NCBI GenBank assembly: GCA_963969495.1
Contig: OZ018329.1
Location: forward strand, 71,400,959 to 71,464,958
Source: Ceratothoa steindachneri
Taxonomy: Eukaryota; Arthropoda; Malacostraca; Isopoda; Cymothoidae
Length of the DNA: 64,000 bases
Reading direction: 5' to 3'
Shown here: positions 20,801 to 32,524 of the stretch, piece by piece
Layout: each line of letters begins with the position of its first letter
Numbering within the stretch: the first letter of the stretch is position 1
The notes under the pieces: generated by a model
Seen by the model: only the letters and a program-made list of their open reading frames with translations
Database searches by the model: none
What the model was told of the DNA's origin: nothing
Made by a program: the position numbers and the translations under genes

Positions 20801-20830
20801 CTGAAGATGAAAACTTGTAGTTTTCGAAAC
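20801..20830 (+). other. Hammerhead-ribozyme-like core (incomplete)
   Basis: CTGAAGA (fits CUGANGA), one extra T, a 6-bp stem GAAAAC/GTTTTC around the loop TTGTA, then GAAAC. Penelope-like elements are known to carry hammerhead ribozymes in their terminal repeats. No acceptable cleavage triplet was found just downstream, so this may be a dead or chance match. Confidence 0.35.
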
Positions 20831-20917
20831 GTTGTGAAAAATTAAAAGATGCTGCATCCGTTTCTCGTAGCTCTGGAATTTATCCTCAATATTAAATGCA
20901 GGCTTCACGGCCGAGCT

Positions 20918-21051
<134 letters not shown>

Positions 21052-21347
21052 AATACACTTAACTTTCCATAAATAATTTACAGGCCTTGGTACATTTTAC
21101 TTCGGTCTAGCAAAACCGATATTCCTTCTACATCCCCGGACATTTACTGTTCACCTCTTTAAAAAACGGAATTTAGGTAGTTAAATTGATTATCACTGGA
21201 AAACATTCTACGTTTGTTATTAGGCTGGCCTTCACGGTGGAAGGACAAGAGGAGGGAGTTGTATTGATCGGATAAACTAAATGCCAAACTATTGTCATAA
21301 CTGCCGAATATTGAATGAATTCCGCTTGATGAATAATGAATCATGAG

Positions 21348-21350
<3 letters not shown>

Positions 21351-21407
<57 letters not shown>
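21351..21407. repeat. (CT)n microsatellite
   Basis: A 57-bp CT tract directly abutting the 5' truncated end of the CR1-like element that starts at 21408. Confidence 0.98.
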
Positions 21408-21410
<3 letters not shown>

Positions 21411-21617
21411 GGGACGGGGTACATCTCTCCTTTAAAGGGAAGGCCTTTCTCGCCAACCTAATTCAAGATGTCGTGGAACGCACCCAAAGGAGCGTTCGAA
21501 ACAGAGAGAAAGCGGACGTGCGCCAGCATGCCCGTGTCACTCCTGGAACGACCTTCTCGGAAGTCGTCAAAAAGGATGTGACCACGAAAACAGAGAAGCC
21601 GGGAAACGGAAGAGCGT
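21408..21617 (+). pseudogene. C-terminal end of esterase-type ORF1
   Basis: Read in the frame beginning RDGVHLSFKGKAFLANLIQD, this carries the D-G-x-H block V of SGNH esterases, equivalent to D312/H315 of the ORF1 at 6576-7595. About 45 further residues, rich in Arg and Lys, follow before the stop near 21617. The rest of ORF1 is missing because the element is cut at the CT tract. It lies just upstream of the ORF2 frame. Confidence 0.65.
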
Positions 21618-21639
21618 AGGGAGTCCTACACTAGGGGAC

Positions 21640-24395
21640 TCCCTCAAAGTTCTTCTATTCAATGCGAGGTCAATCAGGAATAAGTTTCTTGAGCTCCGTG
21701 GCCTCGTAGTAACAGAGGAACCTGAGATGGTGGCCATAACGGAGTCGTGGATAAAAACCTCAAGCCGAGATTTTGAAGGTGAATTCACGATTCCCGGTTA
21801 CCAGCTCTTCCTGAAAGATAGGTCAGACAGAGAGGGTCGCGTGTGATGTTGTATGTCAAGGATACTCTCAACTCGACGGATTGCAACATCGTATCCGACC
21901 ATGAACTACTAGGTGTTGACCTAGAGATAGGTCCTGCCAAATACAGGACCCTGGTGCTTCATAGACCTCCTGCCCAACTCGTTGAAAAGGACAGAGATCT
22001 GTACCAGCTACTAGGAGAACTTGTCGAAGACAGAGTGTGTATCGTCATGGGTGATTTCAACACACAAGTTGACTGGGAAACCAGAGAACCCTGTGGCGAA
22101 AACGCACTACTCCTGGAGTTCGCGAACAACGAGTTCCTCACTCCATGGGTGAGAGAGCCAACGAGAGGAAACAATATCTTCGACTTGGTTTTCACCTCTG
22201 AGGATGACATCGTTGAGGACCTCTCTGTTGGCGAAGAGCTCGGTGGCAGTGACCACCGACTAATTAGATTTGTAGTCAAAGTTCCGAAGGCAGGGCCTGC
22301 AACTAGTAAATCGAAGAAACTCGATTTGAAAAGAGCAGACTTTGCAGGTCTTCATGCTGGACCGACTGACGCGAGGCTAGAAGTGTGCGATGTTGTTGAA
22401 GACTCGTGGAACAGTTTCAAAACCACATTCATGAGTCTTCAATCGCGTTTCATCCCTCTGAAATGTCCCCGTCGGTCTTTTGTTCAACCAAAGTGGTTTA
22501 ATCGAGAAATCAGCCAACTGCTTAGGAAGAAGAGAACTATGTACCGACATTCGAAGATCTCGGGTGACTTTGACGAATACCGGAGGCTAGCCAGGAGAGT
22601 GAAGTCCAGCATAAGGGCGGCTAAGCGGTCTGAGGAACTCCGGGTGGCGAGACTCTGTAAAGAGAATCCCAAGGAGTTTTTTGGTTATGTGAACAGCCGT
22701 AAACCAATCCGTCGAACGATTGGCCCTTTGAGAAATGAGGAGGGGACATTAAAGCACTTAGATGCAAAAAAAGGTAACCTCCTCAACGACTACTTCTCTT
22801 CAGTGTTTACTGAAGAGTGTGGTCCCATCCCCCACCAATGGATTCCTACTCGGGCAAAAAGCTGGAGGATATGGACTTCACCGAAGGGGAAATAAAAAAG
22901 AAGATCAGTGACCTAATGACGAATAAGTCACCTGGCCCGGATGGGTTTCTACCTAAAGTGTTGAAAGAAGTGCACGATCAAGTGTCACGACACCTAAGCG
23001 CAATCTTTAACATGTCAATCCGGACCGAATGCGTTCCTAGAGACTGGCGTCAAGCGGAGGTGACTCCTATCTTCAAGAAAGGAGACCGAAGCCAACCGTC
23101 GAACTACCGACCTATCAGTCTGACTTCGATAGTCGGTAAACTCATGGAAAGCATGATGGTGGACAAAATGACGTCGTATTTAGAGTCAAACCTGCTACTG
23201 AGGAGTTCCCAGCACGGCTTCCAAAGGCAACGGTCATGCCTGACGAACCTTGTAGAATTCTTCCACTTCGTTTTCAGTGAGCACGATCGGGACAAGGCGG
23301 TGGATATGGTCTACCTAGACTTTCAGAAAAGCCTTTGATAAGGTACTACACCGTCGCCTTCTCCGGAAAGTGCGAGCGCTTGGCATAGACGGAAAGGTAG
23401 CCTGCTGGATCGAGAACTGGCTAAGTGGCAGACGGCAACGGGTGGTGGTGAATGGACAGTCTTCTGAGTGGGTGCCCGTTACTAGCGGGGTGCCTCAAGG
23501 CTCTGTCCTGGGACCACTACTATTCATCATCTACGTCAACGACATGGACGGTGACATGGTTGCCAAGATTTCCAAATTTGCCGACGATACCAAGCTTGGT
23601 ATGAACGTTGCAAAGGATGGAAATACTGCCCGCCTGCAGGAAGATCTGGGGAAGATTGGGGAGTGGTCGGACACGTGGCAAATGCCTTTTAACGTGGGGC
23701 AATGCAAAGTGATGCATATCGGCCACAGAAACCCCCAATCTCAGTATATCCTTAAGGCCTCTGCTATGGAATCCACCGACACTGAGAAGGACTTGGGTGT
23801 AACAATCACTAGTGACCTCAAGTTCTCGAAACAGTGCATTGAGGCGGAGAAAAAGGCCCAAAGGATGCTAGGCTATATTAAGCGCCAGTTTGGTTATCGG
23901 AACCAGGAGATTGTACTGTGCCTGTACAACTCACTTGTCCGACCGCACCTGGAGTATGCCGTACAATTTTGTAGTCCTTCATTGCGAAAGGACATCGCGA
24001 GATTGGAACGCGTACAAGCCAGGGCAACCAAGCTGATTCCCTCTATCCGACATAAAAGTTATGAGGATAGACTAAGGGAATTAGATCTGTTCTCGCTGGA
24101 AACCCGTAGACTGCGTGGTCAGCTCATCGAAGTCTTCAAACAACTTCGAGGGTTCGACAATGTTGACTACCGGGATATTTTCACACTGAGTAAGAACAGA
24201 ACGCACAATCACGGCTTCAAACTTGAACTGAAGCGTTACAACCACAATCTGTGTGGAATTTTTTTCACTTACAGTATCTGCGGTATGTGGAACGCACTTC
24301 CAGTGGAAGTTGTCAACAGTGAATCTGTTGACCAGTTCAAGTCAAGAATAGAAAAGGTCTTGAAAAGTGGCCGTTTAGGGACGCAAAACAATTGA
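21640..24395 (+). pseudogene. CR1-like ORF2: endonuclease and reverse transcriptase
   Basis: Endonuclease blocks: VLLFNARSIRNKFLELR, MVAITESWI, then after a frameshift at about 21840 MLYVKD, CIVMGDFNTQVDWE, TRGNNIFDLVF and GGSDHRLIRF. After another shift near 22830 come the RT blocks KSPGPDGFLPKVL, NYRPISLTSIVGK, SSQHGFQR, VYLDFQK, a third shift near 23335, then TSGVPQGSVLGPLL and SKFADDTKLG with the catalytic pair. The C-terminal region has RPHLEYAVQF, RLERVQARATKLIP and CGMWNALPVEVV and ends at 24394. Domains are in normal order and catalytic motifs are retained; the three frameshifts make it inactive. The 341-residue C-terminal piece is uninterrupted. Confidence 0.9.
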
Positions 24396-24486
24396 GCAGC
24401 CATGTGCCCGCTCGATTGCTAGTCCAAAGGTCCCCCCCTTGAATGGACCGTAAGGTCTCCTAGGGTACCTTCTTTCCTTGTTGTTA

Positions 24487-25060
<574 letters not shown>

Positions 25061-25074
25061 CCATTTTTAGGATT

Positions 25075-25145
25075 TGATAAATCCACCGAGCGTCTGTTGC
25101 GGAGTTCTTCGTCGGGCCTATTAAATCCTGCAATTTGGGTGCCAC
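25075..25145 (+). other. Gypsy-like leader segment shared with 29855-29960
   Basis: TCCTGCAATTTGGGTGCCAC ends a segment that matches the reverse complement of about 29960-29857 (AGGATTT...ATCCA...GCGG...GGGTGCCACAGGC). It lies immediately before the gag remnant, where a retrotransposon leader and primer-binding site would be. The primer tRNA was not identified. Confidence 0.45.
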
Positions 25146-25167
25146 AGGCCTACCTATTTTATTCAAC

Positions 25168-25626
25168 GAGCTATACAAGGCAGCAGTTGAGGATTGGTTT
25201 AAGATTGTAGAAACCCAGTTTCACATCTTAAGAGTGAGTAAGGATGAGACGAAATTCTTTCATGTCCTGTCTGCATTATCTCCTGAGACTGTTGACTAAC
25301 TTCCGGCTGCGGTCCAGTCTACCCAAAATTACTAGCTATTGAGGACCGAGGTGATTGGGCTCTTCGAAATGCCTAACCGGAGCTCTTCGAGAAGCTCATT
25401 GCTCCTCCACTCTACCAATTTGGAAGAACTAAGGAGGATTGTTCTACAGGTAGGAGTCTGGAAAGAACTCGTGGGGCACAAGTTTATCCAATCCTTGCCA
25501 GCCAACATCGCGCCCATAATCGCTACCCAGAAGGAACTGACCCTGGCCCATTTAGAAGAGCTTGCGGGTGAACTAATGCTATTTTATAAGGCACAGTGTC
25601 TAAATGTTAATGATAGCGGTGTGTAG
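25168..25626 (+). pseudogene. Gypsy-like gag remnant
   Basis: Plus-strand capsid-type sequence. AVEDWFKIVETQFHILRV fits the Gag signature P-x-x-WF-x-x-x-E-x-x-F, followed by KDETKFFHVLSALSPETVD and a stop near 25298. A second frame from 25339 gives the later capsid helices (TEVIGLFEMP, ELVGHKFIQSLPANIAPII, LTLAHLEELAGELM), which resemble the LP-x-x-V part of gypsy capsids. Two stops break it. Protease and RT were not found downstream. It belongs to a different family from the copies at 8687-19735. Confidence 0.6.
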
Positions 25627-26442
25627 GAGAATAGCATAATGCTCCCAAGTTTTGCTCACCTCCCTTCCGGGCGGGCCGCTTATCAACCCTTCTCCTTCCG
25701 GCCTAATTCTGGTGGTCTTCAGCTGGAAGAAACCGCCAGTCATTTCAGCTAACCACCGAGTTCCGTCCCGGACTGTTTAGCGATAAATGGGAGCCCATCT
25801 TCGCTTCCGATAGTTGTCGGAAGTTTATAAAGGACGAAATGGAGTAGCTTGACATCTAATCGGTGTAGTGGTAATTCGTCGAAGCATCAAGTCTTCAGAG
25901 AGGAGATCGGTCCCAGTTAGGGAGGCTCCTTATCCCGTTGGTCTGCAAGGCAGTGCGGACCCAAGCTCGTACTCACGTGTAAGAGCCGAAGCTACAAACA
26001 GTTTCACTCTGGTTCCCTAAGCGAGAAAACTACATCTCGGTTTTTCTCCCTGACCCCTACGCGTCGATAGGTCACTTCGCTCCCCCCTCCCCCCTCACAG
26101 AAGCACCCAATATTCCTCGGAGTTCACGAGCGTGGGGCCCTCTGTAACAAGAAGCTCCCGTCACCGCCTTCTTCCAGCAAGATTCGTGACGGAATTGGGG
26201 GATCAGGTCGGTCCCTGGAGACCCTACCCAATCGTCTCCACCCTTACCTCATCACCTTCACTCACCAGCGCCACCCGAACATCAGGTTCCAAGATAACCC
26301 TTCCCTTTCACATTCCCCGACTTCACCACGAAGCTTACCAGCATTACAAGTGTATAGGGATTTGTGTGGTGAATAGTAATTTTCAAGCCAAGTGAGATAT
26401 CCGAGATTCACTTATTAATTTATCTCTCAAAGCACATTATTT

Positions 26443-26445
<3 letters not shown>
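25627..26445. other. No recognised gene
   Basis: GC-rich, several short frames, no conserved motif that I can name. It may be the degraded continuation of the gypsy-like element. Confidence 0.4.
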
Positions 26446-27332
<887 letters not shown>

Positions 27333-27334
<2 letters not shown>

Positions 27335-28505
27335 AATCGGGGAAAATTCCAACCACCCCTCGGCCTATTCCTCGACACGGTGAATACATAGAACGCAGTA
27401 TCATTCCTTTGTCCGAGATGTGTATTCCCGATTTAAATAAAAGTGATAATCATGTATATAATGTGAATTATACGGGAAGTGCTGGATCAGTGCTCGTAGA
27501 TGCGTACCCTAATGGAAACTGTTCTAATTTTGTACAGCGTAACAATGAATACAGTTCCAATAATATACCGATAGGATTGCAACCTCTTCACAGGAACCAG
27601 AGACCGGCCGTATGCCGTTCACATTTATATTTTGGTGAAATTGTGATATTGTGCAAACCCTGGTACAGGTGGCCAAAGAGAAGGTACCACCTTCAAATGT
27701 AACCTTCTTCCAGGCCATCTTCGCCAGCCCCATCGGAAAAATAGCAAGGCATGCCATTACTGTGTCTGAAACCCTTGATTTCGTCTTCATCGTCGAAAGC
27801 CAATTCGAAATTCATTGAGGAGTTAGCCACAACTATTTACGGGAAACCAAGTTATCTGAAAAGTACACAGAAAATATCATAGGAAAAACACATTTTTAAA
27901 TTAATTTGTGAAAATGTGTTAAAACGAAACTTTACCTGGCATTGCTATTGCGTAAACCATCTCTAAGTAATAAAGAATCTCTGCTATGGATTTTTTGATC
28001 TCTGGTTAGGCTTTGCAGAAGGAGGGAACAGTGTAAACGTCAGATCAGATGTTCAAGCTTGTTGAATGGAGAAAAGAAAAGTGTCGAAATGCAAGAGAAA
28101 AATTGATCAAATATTTAAGAGAAAAAGAGAGGCTGAAGATGATACCTGTTGTTGTTAGGATAGAGCAATATGAGGAACAAAGGAAAGGGCCATGAACTAG
28201 CTAGATCGGCTGTAAAAAATGGATGAAAATGTTATTTCTCAGAACACGCACACACAACAGTAGGATGTGTGGCACTGCAGCAAACCTTAAATCTGGATAG
28301 CCTACATTTTTACAGTTAGGCATACAGTGAATAAGGTAAACTAGACTAGATTTAGTAGCCTTATATTTTTTTCTTATTTAAAACAGTTGAGGGTGATTGA
28401 CATGAGACAGGGGGAGGCAGAAGTGGCAGGGAATGTTGAAGGTGTGAGTAGTTCCTTCAAGAACTTAAAACTACTTTCACCCCTGCTCAGTAGACGTTCG
28501 AAAAT
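27333..28505. other. No recognised gene; one 97-codon open frame
   Basis: An open frame at 27409-27702 (+) starts MSEMCIPDLNKSD and has no domain I can identify; an overlapping minus frame at 27524-27790 is equally anonymous. The remainder is AT-rich and non-coding. I cannot tell whether either frame is real. Confidence 0.4.
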
Positions 28506-28517
28506 CGGTGAGGCTTC

Positions 28518-28745
28518 CTCCCTGGTATAGTGGTAATGTGCTGGCTAATCGGCGACTACCGAAGACTCATGCAGGAGATATGAGGACGATCTTTTGCACT
28601 TCGCCTCATAGAGAGAAAGAAACAGAGGGCAATTACGTCGAAGGAAGTCGAACAAATACCTCTCCAGGCACCATTAAGAACAAAGATGAGCCAGGCATCG
28701 TCATGCGCGCTGGGAGAGGAGTTACATTCGCCAGACACCCATCAT
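28518..28745 (+). mobile_element. SINE-like fragment with degenerate tRNA head
   Basis: TCCTCCCTGGTATAGTGG at 28518 resembles the head of the SINE at 13358 (TCCTCCCGGCTAGTATAGTGG), including an A-box-like stretch. No good B box follows and the body differs, so it is either an old relative or a chance match. Confidence 0.35.
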
Positions 28746-28786
28746 TCTTTTATTTTTTAATTCAGTTTTGATCGATGCATTGACCC

Positions 28787-28887
<101 letters not shown>

Positions 28888-28904
28888 TCAAAAACATGTA
28901 AGAG

Positions 28905-29725
28905 TATGATATTGGTTATTAGTGGGATTGATTTTAGTTAATAAATCAGCCTAGATAGCTATTTGAAGACCATTGTCATAAATTTGTTGAATTGGATGGA
29001 ATAGTCGTCTGCTAATATTTAGGCCTAATGACTGACGAACTGAATTTGGAAAATTGAATTATAAGAATTGAATGAGAAAGTAACAAGTGAGAGGTAATTA
29101 AAATTATACGAATTAATGAGATAATTAAATTGAGAATTGTTAAGGAATACAACGTAAATATAATTGAAATATGGATTACAGGATGGTATTGAAGGATGAG
29201 ATTATAGGATTGGATTATAAATACGAGTATAATTGACTTGTAAAAAGGATGGGAAGTGTAGGATAGTATGGTTGACTTGTGAGGATGGCAGTGAAATATA
29301 ACGTAACGTAATGAAATGTATGAAAATAGTAAAAAGTATGGAGCGAAATGTAAGGTGAGGTAAGGTAACCAAGGTAAGGTAAGGTATTGTAATTAAGGTA
29401 AGGTAAGGTAACTATGATGGGCTGTGAATTGAAATCTTGATTCGAAGTAAAGTGGAGCACGAGTGAGTGGGTGATTGCTTCAAAGCAGGCAGCTAAAGGC
29501 GTGCGTTCGTTCGTGTGTGTTGGTGTAAGGTAAAATCTTTTATTAGAGGGATTTTTGTGGGATACATTTTGAAAGTAAAATTGGTTTCCCGTTTATGTTG
29601 AGATGAGTTACAATTTAAATATCTATACATTGATTAAATCATATTTATTATTTTATTGGAGAACATTTTAATATAATAAAATTCCTTGGGAGTCTTGCCA
29701 TTATAGGAATACCCTAGAGGGCCTT
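28905..29725 (+). repeat. Interspersed repeat family, copy A
   Basis: Starts near TTGGTTATTAGTGGGATT and ends near GCCTTGCTATAAG. Shared landmarks with the copies at 33161-34015 (minus) and 39213-39885 (plus) are TTAATAAATCAGCCTA, TTTAGGCCTAA, the AAAGGCGTGCGTTCG box and TTATAGGAATACCC at the end. It contains a GGTAA-rich simple stretch (29355-29415). Non-coding. Length and TG start are compatible with an LTR or a non-autonomous DNA element. Confidence 0.7.
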
Positions 29726-30427
<702 letters not shown>

Positions 30428-30622
30428 TCAATCAAATCGTCTGTCAGCAGCCTATTGCTATTATTAGCTTCACGAATCCGTTGCCTCATCCTTGAATCCT
30501 ACTGCCTTTAGACTCGGCTATATAGCCTTAACGGAAAACTTACACATAGCCGCGCAGGACTCGAACGGTTCCTCTTGCTCTTATTTTGGTAATCCAAGCT
30601 AAGAATAAAACCTACTTATCGC

Positions 30623-31117
30623 CATAGGTGGACGTTATCGCGATAATTGATCGTGATAACGATATCGAGTTATCGGTTATCCGATATTCCTCCCCCCCCC
30701 CCCGCGTTATCGATTCATCGGTATCGACGATACTTTGGGTTCCAAACTAGCGATAATCGATAATTTCAGGTTTAGTTCCAGTTTAGCACAGGGGCGAGCC
30801 GCGCGTGCCTTGGGGGCAGAAATAGGTAGGTCCGAGCTGGTAGGAAGATCCTCAAAACCTATGAGGAGATGAAGGAGAGCCTCACCAGGTAAGAAACTAT
30901 GAAACGGTATTCAAATATTCTTATTATTGTATTACAAAATAACGCTATATATATTCAATAATCAATATTGTATTATATTTTTGGATTTATCGATTCATCG
31001 GTTATCACCTTATCGGGCGATAAATTTATCGCGAGTTATCGATTATCGCCGATAAGGTTATCATTGTCGATTTATCGGTTAACGTGATACATTTTTTCGT
31101 TATTGCGTCCACATATG
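30623..31117. mobile_element. 495-bp non-autonomous hAT-like element with 8-bp target duplication
   Basis: The left end CATAGGTGGACG and the reverse complement of the right end, CATATGTGGACG, match at 11 of 12 positions. Flanks are a perfect 8-bp duplication CTTATCGC (30615-30622 and 31118-31125), the size hAT transposases make. Both subterminal regions are packed with TTATCG/CGATAA motifs in both orientations, plausible transposase-binding repeats. No transposase is encoded; a short stretch near 30840-30890 ending CACCAG|GTAAGA may be an old exon end. Confidence 0.8.
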
Positions 31118-31318
31118 CTTATCGCCGCTTTCTTTTCCAAGTCCTTTTCTTTAACCCGTGACTACAGAGGCACTTTCTGGAACCCAGTCTAAACGCGTAT
31201 TTCCCGTGAGGAACTTTGGGAGTCAGAACTAATTCGATTGGGAAGACAAATGTAGGCCTACTACCTACAAGCCCTCGATACCTGTCACGTCACCCTCAGC
31301 AAGACTCCATCACACAAT

Positions 31319-31347
31319 CACACACACACACACACACACACACACAC
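31319..31347. repeat. (CA)n microsatellite
   Basis: A short CA dinucleotide tract. Confidence 0.95.
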
Positions 31348-32524
31348 CACTATTATAAACGGGTGACTTCAAGAAGCGTAATAACACCGAGGCCAATCCC
31401 CACTCCCTATAGGACTATAAACTTGTCTTGCCTATAGAAGAGCTCCCCTTTCATACATTTGGCTCACTGACCTTGGCCCCGATGGAATTCTCTTATGTTT
31501 CATCTAATACTTTCACGCTTTGGCGTTACACTTGCTGCTGGATCTGTACGGCAGGATTGTGCTAGAGGGCCATTTCGTCTCGGCTTGACGCAGGGCAATC
31601 GTTGTTCCTGTGCTCTAATCAGACTAGAATAATTGGCAGAGCTGGGCGTTGCGGCAACGAGTTACGACTTTGCCGCACTATGAATTTCGAAGTCGTAAAC
31701 GTTTTGAAAAAGTCGGACTAAGCAAAGTAGCACCGCCAATTTTCCGCGACTTTGAACAGGAACAAAGACGACTTTTTTTAAAAGAAATTGCCGCGGCTAT
31801 TTTAAGCTATCTTCATTTTGATCTGATTTTGAACTTTCCTTTTACGATAAATTAAATTCTTCACATTATATGAGACTAACGTTACATGAAACTACCTGAA
31901 ACTACCAAAAAAAGTTTGTCACTCTGAATTTTATTATAAATTAGTAAAATTACATAAACTTTTCAGGCGTGAACCAAATTTTAAACCTGTTTTGTCAGTT
32001 AAAAACGTTCAAGAACGTGTTATGCCTTGTAGCGTTCATCGTGCGAATTAATCTCATTTTCTTGTATTTAAAATATGTGCTTATACTTTTCATGTGGCAA
32101 GACGAAAAAATTACTGGGAAGTGTAAGAAAAATCTAACAGCATTCTACCTTTAACATGCCTATAATTAAACAATATAAGTAAAAATTAGACCATCGTGCG
32201 TAGACTAGGCCTTGGTTATAAATTTAAAGATCATATTGATATAGCCCATTAAACTCACATGGTTTTATCTTTCTTTAAATTCATTAGGCCACACTAGGAG
32301 CCTAGAAAATCTCGATTGTTTAGTAACATAAACCGGTAAAGGTTAAGAGTGATCTCCTTCGCCAATCTGAATCTCTTATTTCATCATTTCGTCCTTTACC
32401 GACGCCACCCTGCGAGTGGTTGTAGCATGTGTGTTTTTCACTAACTTTCATCTTGTGACTTTTATTGTAGCTTAATTTATTATTAGTTACTGAAAATTCT
32501 TGTAAAGTTTTTGTTCTTTTACAG
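31348..32524. other. Upstream flank of the hAT-like gene; no other gene seen
   Basis: 31637 begins CAGAGCTGGGCGTTGCGGC, which fits a hAT-type 5' end (CAGnGnTGGGC), about 900 bp before the first coding exon. No partner 3' end was found. TTCTTTTACAG at 32514-32524 looks like a splice acceptor just before the first coding exon, implying an untranslated exon somewhere in this stretch. Confidence 0.4.

Larger units (their letters stand above)
21408..24470 (+). mobile_element. CR1/L2-like LINE, second lineage, 5'-truncated
   Basis: A plus-strand element with the last part of an esterase-type ORF1 (21408-21617), the EN-RT ORF2 (21640-24395) and a short 3' UTR up to the CT/TA microsatellite at 24487. 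It is GC-richer than and clearly different in sequence from the minus-strand copy at 3270-7610, though the domain order is the same. Frame breaks occur near 21843, 22830 and 23335. Confidence 0.88.

Noticed and set aside
28508..28771. 87-codon frame starting at 28508
   Set aside because: It covers the SINE-like fragment, with no coding motif and a start inside the tRNA-like head.
29200..29460. GGTAA/AAGGT repeats resembling a telomere-like array
   Set aside because: The stretch is short, irregular and lies inside interspersed repeat copy A, with a counterpart in copy B. The arthropod telomere motif TTAGG is not repeated here.
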